From NCBI RefSeq assembly GCF_019931215.1, contig NZ_JAIOUB010000002.1, forward strand, positions 124,001 to 188,000: a stretch of 64,000 nucleotides of DNA. Reading direction: 5' to 3'. Under the pieces are notes generated by a model that searched no databases, had not been told where the DNA came from, and worked only from the letters and a program-made list of their open reading frames with translations. The position numbers and the translations under genes are program-made. Below, piece after piece: positions 61,957 through 64,000 of the stretch. The stretch comes from Alcanivorax limicola (GTDB taxonomy: Bacteria; Pseudomonadota; Gammaproteobacteria; Pseudomonadales; Alcanivoracaceae). The first letter of the stretch is position 1. Every line of letters starts with the position of its first letter.

Positions 61957-62898
61957 ATGCGCAGGCAGATGTTGTACCGAATGACCGCTCTGCTGCTACT
62001 TGCCGGACTGCCACACACGTCCGCCCTGGCCGAGGCCTTGCCCGAGCCGGCGGACAACTCCACCCACAACACCACCCACATCCGCCACATCGCGGTCGAG
62101 AACAGCCGCGACCAGCGCAACAGCTACTTCATCGCCATGCTGACGCTGGCGCTGGAAAAGACCCGCGACAGCCATGGCGCCTTTACGCTCAGCGCCACCC
62201 CGACACCCATGCCCCAGAGCCGCGCCCTCAGCGAGTTGGCCACCGGCCGCTCACTGGATGTTGTGTGGACCATGACCTCACAGGAGCGCGAAGCCGCGCT
62301 GACGCCGATTCGCATTCCCCTGGCCCGCGGGCTCGGCGGCTATCGCCTGTTGCTGATCCGCAGTGACGACGCCCCGCGCTTTGCCGAGATCAACGATCTG
62401 GCAGGGCTGCGACATATGCAGGCCGGGCAGGGACACGACTGGCCCGACACCGATATTCTTGCCGCCAATGGCATCCCGGTGCAGCGCGTTGCGGGCTATG
62501 AGCCGCTGTTCTTGATGCTGCAGCAACGGCGCTTCGATTTTCTTCCCCGCATGCTCAACGAGCCCTGGCAGGAAGTGGCACAGCGGCCCGACATGAATCT
62601 GATGGTCGAGCCTGAGCTACTGCTTTATTACCCCACCGCCACCTACTTCTTCGTCGCCCGGGATAACAGCGCACTCGCTGAACGTCTGACGGCAGGGCTG
62701 GAGCGCGCGCTTGCCGACGGCAGCTTCATGCGGTTGTTCCACGAGCACCCGGTCAACCGGCAGGCACTGGCGCAAGCCAATCCGGGCCAGCGGCGCCTGC
62801 TGGTGCTGGAAAATCCGCTGTTGCCGCCAGAGACACCGCTGGACGATCCACGGTTATGGTTCAGCACGGCGCACGGCCACCCGGCGGGCGCACCATGA
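61957..62898 (+). CDS. Periplasmic solute-binding-like (PBPb/SBP_bac_3 fold) protein
   Basis: The ATG at 61957 with GGGAG six bases upstream begins a 313-aa protein with signal peptide (MTALLLLAGLPHTSALAEA). The mature part follows a type 2 solute-binding layout: SYFIAMLTLALEKTRDSHGAFTLSATPTPMPQSRALSELATGRSLDVVWTMTSQERE (lobe 1), LARGLGGYRLLLIRSDDAPRFAEINDLAGLRHMQAG, and a lobe 2 ending FVARDNSALAERLTAGLERALADGSFMRLF. The repeated Met/Gln-rich pocket residues do not reveal a ligand. It could be an orphan receptor or the binding partner of a transporter. Confidence 0.75.
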   Translation: MRRQMLYRMTALLLLAGLPHTSALAEALPEPADNSTHNTTHIRHIAVENSRDQRNSYFIAMLTLALEKTRDSHGAFTLSATPTPMPQSRALSELATGRSLDVVWTMTSQEREAALTPIRIPLARGLGGYRLLLIRSDDAPRFAEINDLAGLRHMQAGQGHDWPDTDILAANGIPVQRVAGYEPLFLMLQQRRFDFLPRMLNEPWQEVAQRPDMNLMVEPELLLYYPTATYFFVARDNSALAERLTAGLERALADGSFMRLFHEHPVNRQALAQANPGQRRLLVLENPLLPPETPLDDPRLWFSTAHGHPAGAP

Positions 62899-63069
62899 CA
62901 CGGGGCGCGCCAGGCTGGCGCCCGAGATTGGCACCCGGCATTGATACTCGACATTGGCACTCTGCACGCGGGCGTGACATTCTCTGTGGCTGCATTGCAG
63001 CACTCCCGGGCGCTGTTTAGACTTGCGCTCTTTGCTGTTGCCTGACCGGACACACTTAACCGGATAACG
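62899..63069. promoter_or_regulatory. metX upstream region with candidate promoter
   Basis: TTGCAG (62995-63000), 17 bases, TAGACT (63018-63023) form a good sigma-70 promoter about 45 bases before the start. No SAM riboswitch core was recognised. ATTGGCAC occurs twice upstream (62926, 62953) without evident function. Confidence 0.5.
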
Positions 63070-64000
63070 ATGCCCGACACACCTGCACATGACACCCCTG
63101 CACACGACTCCGTTGGCCTGGTAAAGCCCTCCGTGATGCATTTTGACCAGCCTCTGGAGCTGGAATGCCGTCGCGTGCTGCCGGCCTACGACCTGATCTA
63201 TGAGACCTATGGCACCCTGAACACCGACGCGACCAACGCGGTGCTGATTTGCCATGCGCTCTCCGGGCATCACCATGCCGCCGGCTACCACAGCGAAGAG
63301 GATCGCAGACCCGGCTGGTGGGACGGCTGCATTGGCCCGGGAAAGCCCATTGATACCAACCGTTTCTTTGTGGTGTCACTGAACAATCTCGGTGGCTGCC
63401 ATGGCTCTACCGGCCCGGCCAGCATCAACCCGGAAACCGGCCAGCCCTGGGGGCCGGATTTCCCCATGGTCACGGTGAAGGACTGGGTCAACAGCCAGGC
63501 CCGCCTGGCGGATCGCCTCGGCATCCAGAAGTGGGCGGCGGTGATCGGCGGCAGCCTCGGCGGCATGCAGGCGCTGCAATGGTCCATTGATTACCCGGAG
63601 CGCATTGCCCATGCCGCCGTGATCGCCTCGGCGTCGAAATTGTCGGCCCAGAATATTGCGTTCAACGAAGTCGCCCGGCAATCCATTCTCACCGACCCGA
63701 ATTTCCATGGCGGCCACTATTATCTGCACGACACCTATCCCCGGCAGGGGCTGATTCTGGCGCGCATGGTCGGCCACATCACCTACCTGAGTGACGACGC
63801 CATGCGCGCCAAGTTTGGTCGCGACCTGCGCAGCGGTCGCTTCCATTTCGGTTTCGATGTCGAGTTCCAGGTGGAAAGTTATTTGCGTCATCAGGGCGAG
63901 ACGTTTTCGCGCAATTTCGACGCCAACACTTATCTGCTCATGACCAAGGCGCTGGATTATTTTGATCCGGCACGGGACTTTGACCATTCCCTTGAGCGCG
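63070..64000 (+). CDS. metX: Homoserine O-succinyl/acetyltransferase MetX, 5' part
   Basis: The frame opens at the ATG (63070) and runs past the window end: 310 codons are visible of the usual ~375-385. It is an alpha/beta-hydrolase acyltransferase with [15 protein letters not shown] (oxyanion region), [20 protein letters not shown], and the nucleophile elbow [15 protein letters not shown] with its Ser. The Asp and His of the triad lie beyond the end. It acylates homoserine for methionine synthesis. In Pseudomonas the MetX homologue uses succinyl-CoA; which donor applies here is not decided. The N-terminus has a short PAHD repeat. Confidence 0.93.
   Translation, partial: MPDTPAHDTPAHDSVGLVKPSVMHFDQPLELECRRVLPAYDLIYETYGTLNTDATNAVLICHALSGHHHAAGYHSEEDRRPGWWDGCIGPGKPIDTNRFFVVSLNNLGGCHGSTGPASINPETGQPWGPDFPMVTVKDWVNSQARLADRLGIQKWAAVIGGSLGGMQALQWSIDYPERIAHAAVIASASKLSAQNIAFNEVARQSILTDPNFHGGHYYLHDTYPRQGLILARMVGHITYLSDDAMRAKFGRDLRSGRFHFGFDVEFQVESYLRHQGETFSRNFDANTYLLMTKALDYFDPARDFDHSLER

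Noticed and set aside
62926-62975. TTGGCAC elements upstream of metX as a sigma-54 promoter.
   Set aside because: The -12 part (TTGC) is missing in both copies, whereas a good sigma-70 promoter lies nearer the gene.
62899-63069. A SAM or other methionine riboswitch before metX.
   Set aside because: No conserved core or multi-helix junction could be found, and the likely leader is only about 40 bases.

Overview
This window is GC-rich chromosomal DNA from a gammaproteobacterium, most likely a member of the Alcanivoracaceae (Alcanivorax or a close relative). Three things suggest this: the rubredoxin (rubA) / rubredoxin reductase (rubB) pair typical of alkane users next to ubiC-ubiA-phoB-phoR; the block dsbA, cytochrome c4, cytochrome c5, engB, polA, thrB, znuABC in the order known from Pseudomonas; and the Pseudomonas-like long PstC and PstA. 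The genus is inferred from content and order, not from a database search. Coding density is high, and no tRNA, rRNA, insertion sequence, prophage or CRISPR array was seen.

Layout. 1-4.6 kb: tail of a hemolysin III family gene, an acyl-CoA dehydrogenase, wrbA, a DUF6279-like lipoprotein, an unknown exported protein and a gamma-glutamylcyclotransferase-like protein. 4.6-8.6 kb: a reactive-sulfur module, with a persulfide-dioxygenase-like hydrolase divergent from a BigR/SqrR-type repressor, two YeeE/YedE permease halves and a SulP transporter; a 13-bp perfect inverted repeat lies inside overlapping divergent promoters. 8.6-15.5 kb: glutathione peroxidase, DJ-1/PfpI protein, dGTPase, and a phospholipase-D-like lipoprotein translationally overlapping a GAF-PAS-PAS sensor kinase. 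15.6-24.4 kb: recC-recB-recD. 24.4-28.1 kb: exo/endonuclease-phosphatase protein, dsbA, cytochromes c4 and c5, engB.

28.05-28.94 kb is the most interesting part. This gap between engB and polA holds no gene, but carries two tandem copies of the same RNA architecture on the minus strand. Each is about 150 nt and has four stem-loops with C-tract loops, the last followed by a U8 tract. E. coli has spf and csrC, and Pseudomonas has ersA, in this same chromosomal slot. The upstream copy has a candidate AlgU/RpoE-type promoter, and a perfect sigma-54 (-24/-12) promoter points into it from the opposite strand.

28.9-37.5 kb: a small barrel-like exported protein, polA, thrB, a cellulase-like TIM-barrel protein, and znuA divergent from znuCB. 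37.7-39.7 kb: a 653-aa lipoprotein built of about 60-residue cysteine-containing repeats. 39.8-45.7 kb: SCP2-like protein, rubB-rubA, ubiC-ubiA, and phoB-phoR with a Pho box. 45.8-52.4 kb: accessory genes, including a VOC protein with an AraC-type regulator, slyX, a manganese riboswitch with a UPF0016 exporter, yefM-yoeB, and an arsenic operon arsR-arsC-acr3-arsH. 52.5-59.4 kb: pstS-pstC-pstA-pstB-phoU behind a second Pho box. 59.5-64 kb: a TRAP transporter pair, a YciA-like thioesterase, a solute-binding-like protein, and the 5' part of metX, which runs off the end.

How the parts work together: phoBR and pst-phoU form the phosphate-starvation circuit, with arsenate detoxification (arsenate enters through phosphate transport) placed between them. 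The sulfur module senses and removes persulfides. RecBCD, PolA and the dGTPase are DNA maintenance. The cytochromes, ubiquinone genes and rubredoxin system serve respiration and alkane oxidation.
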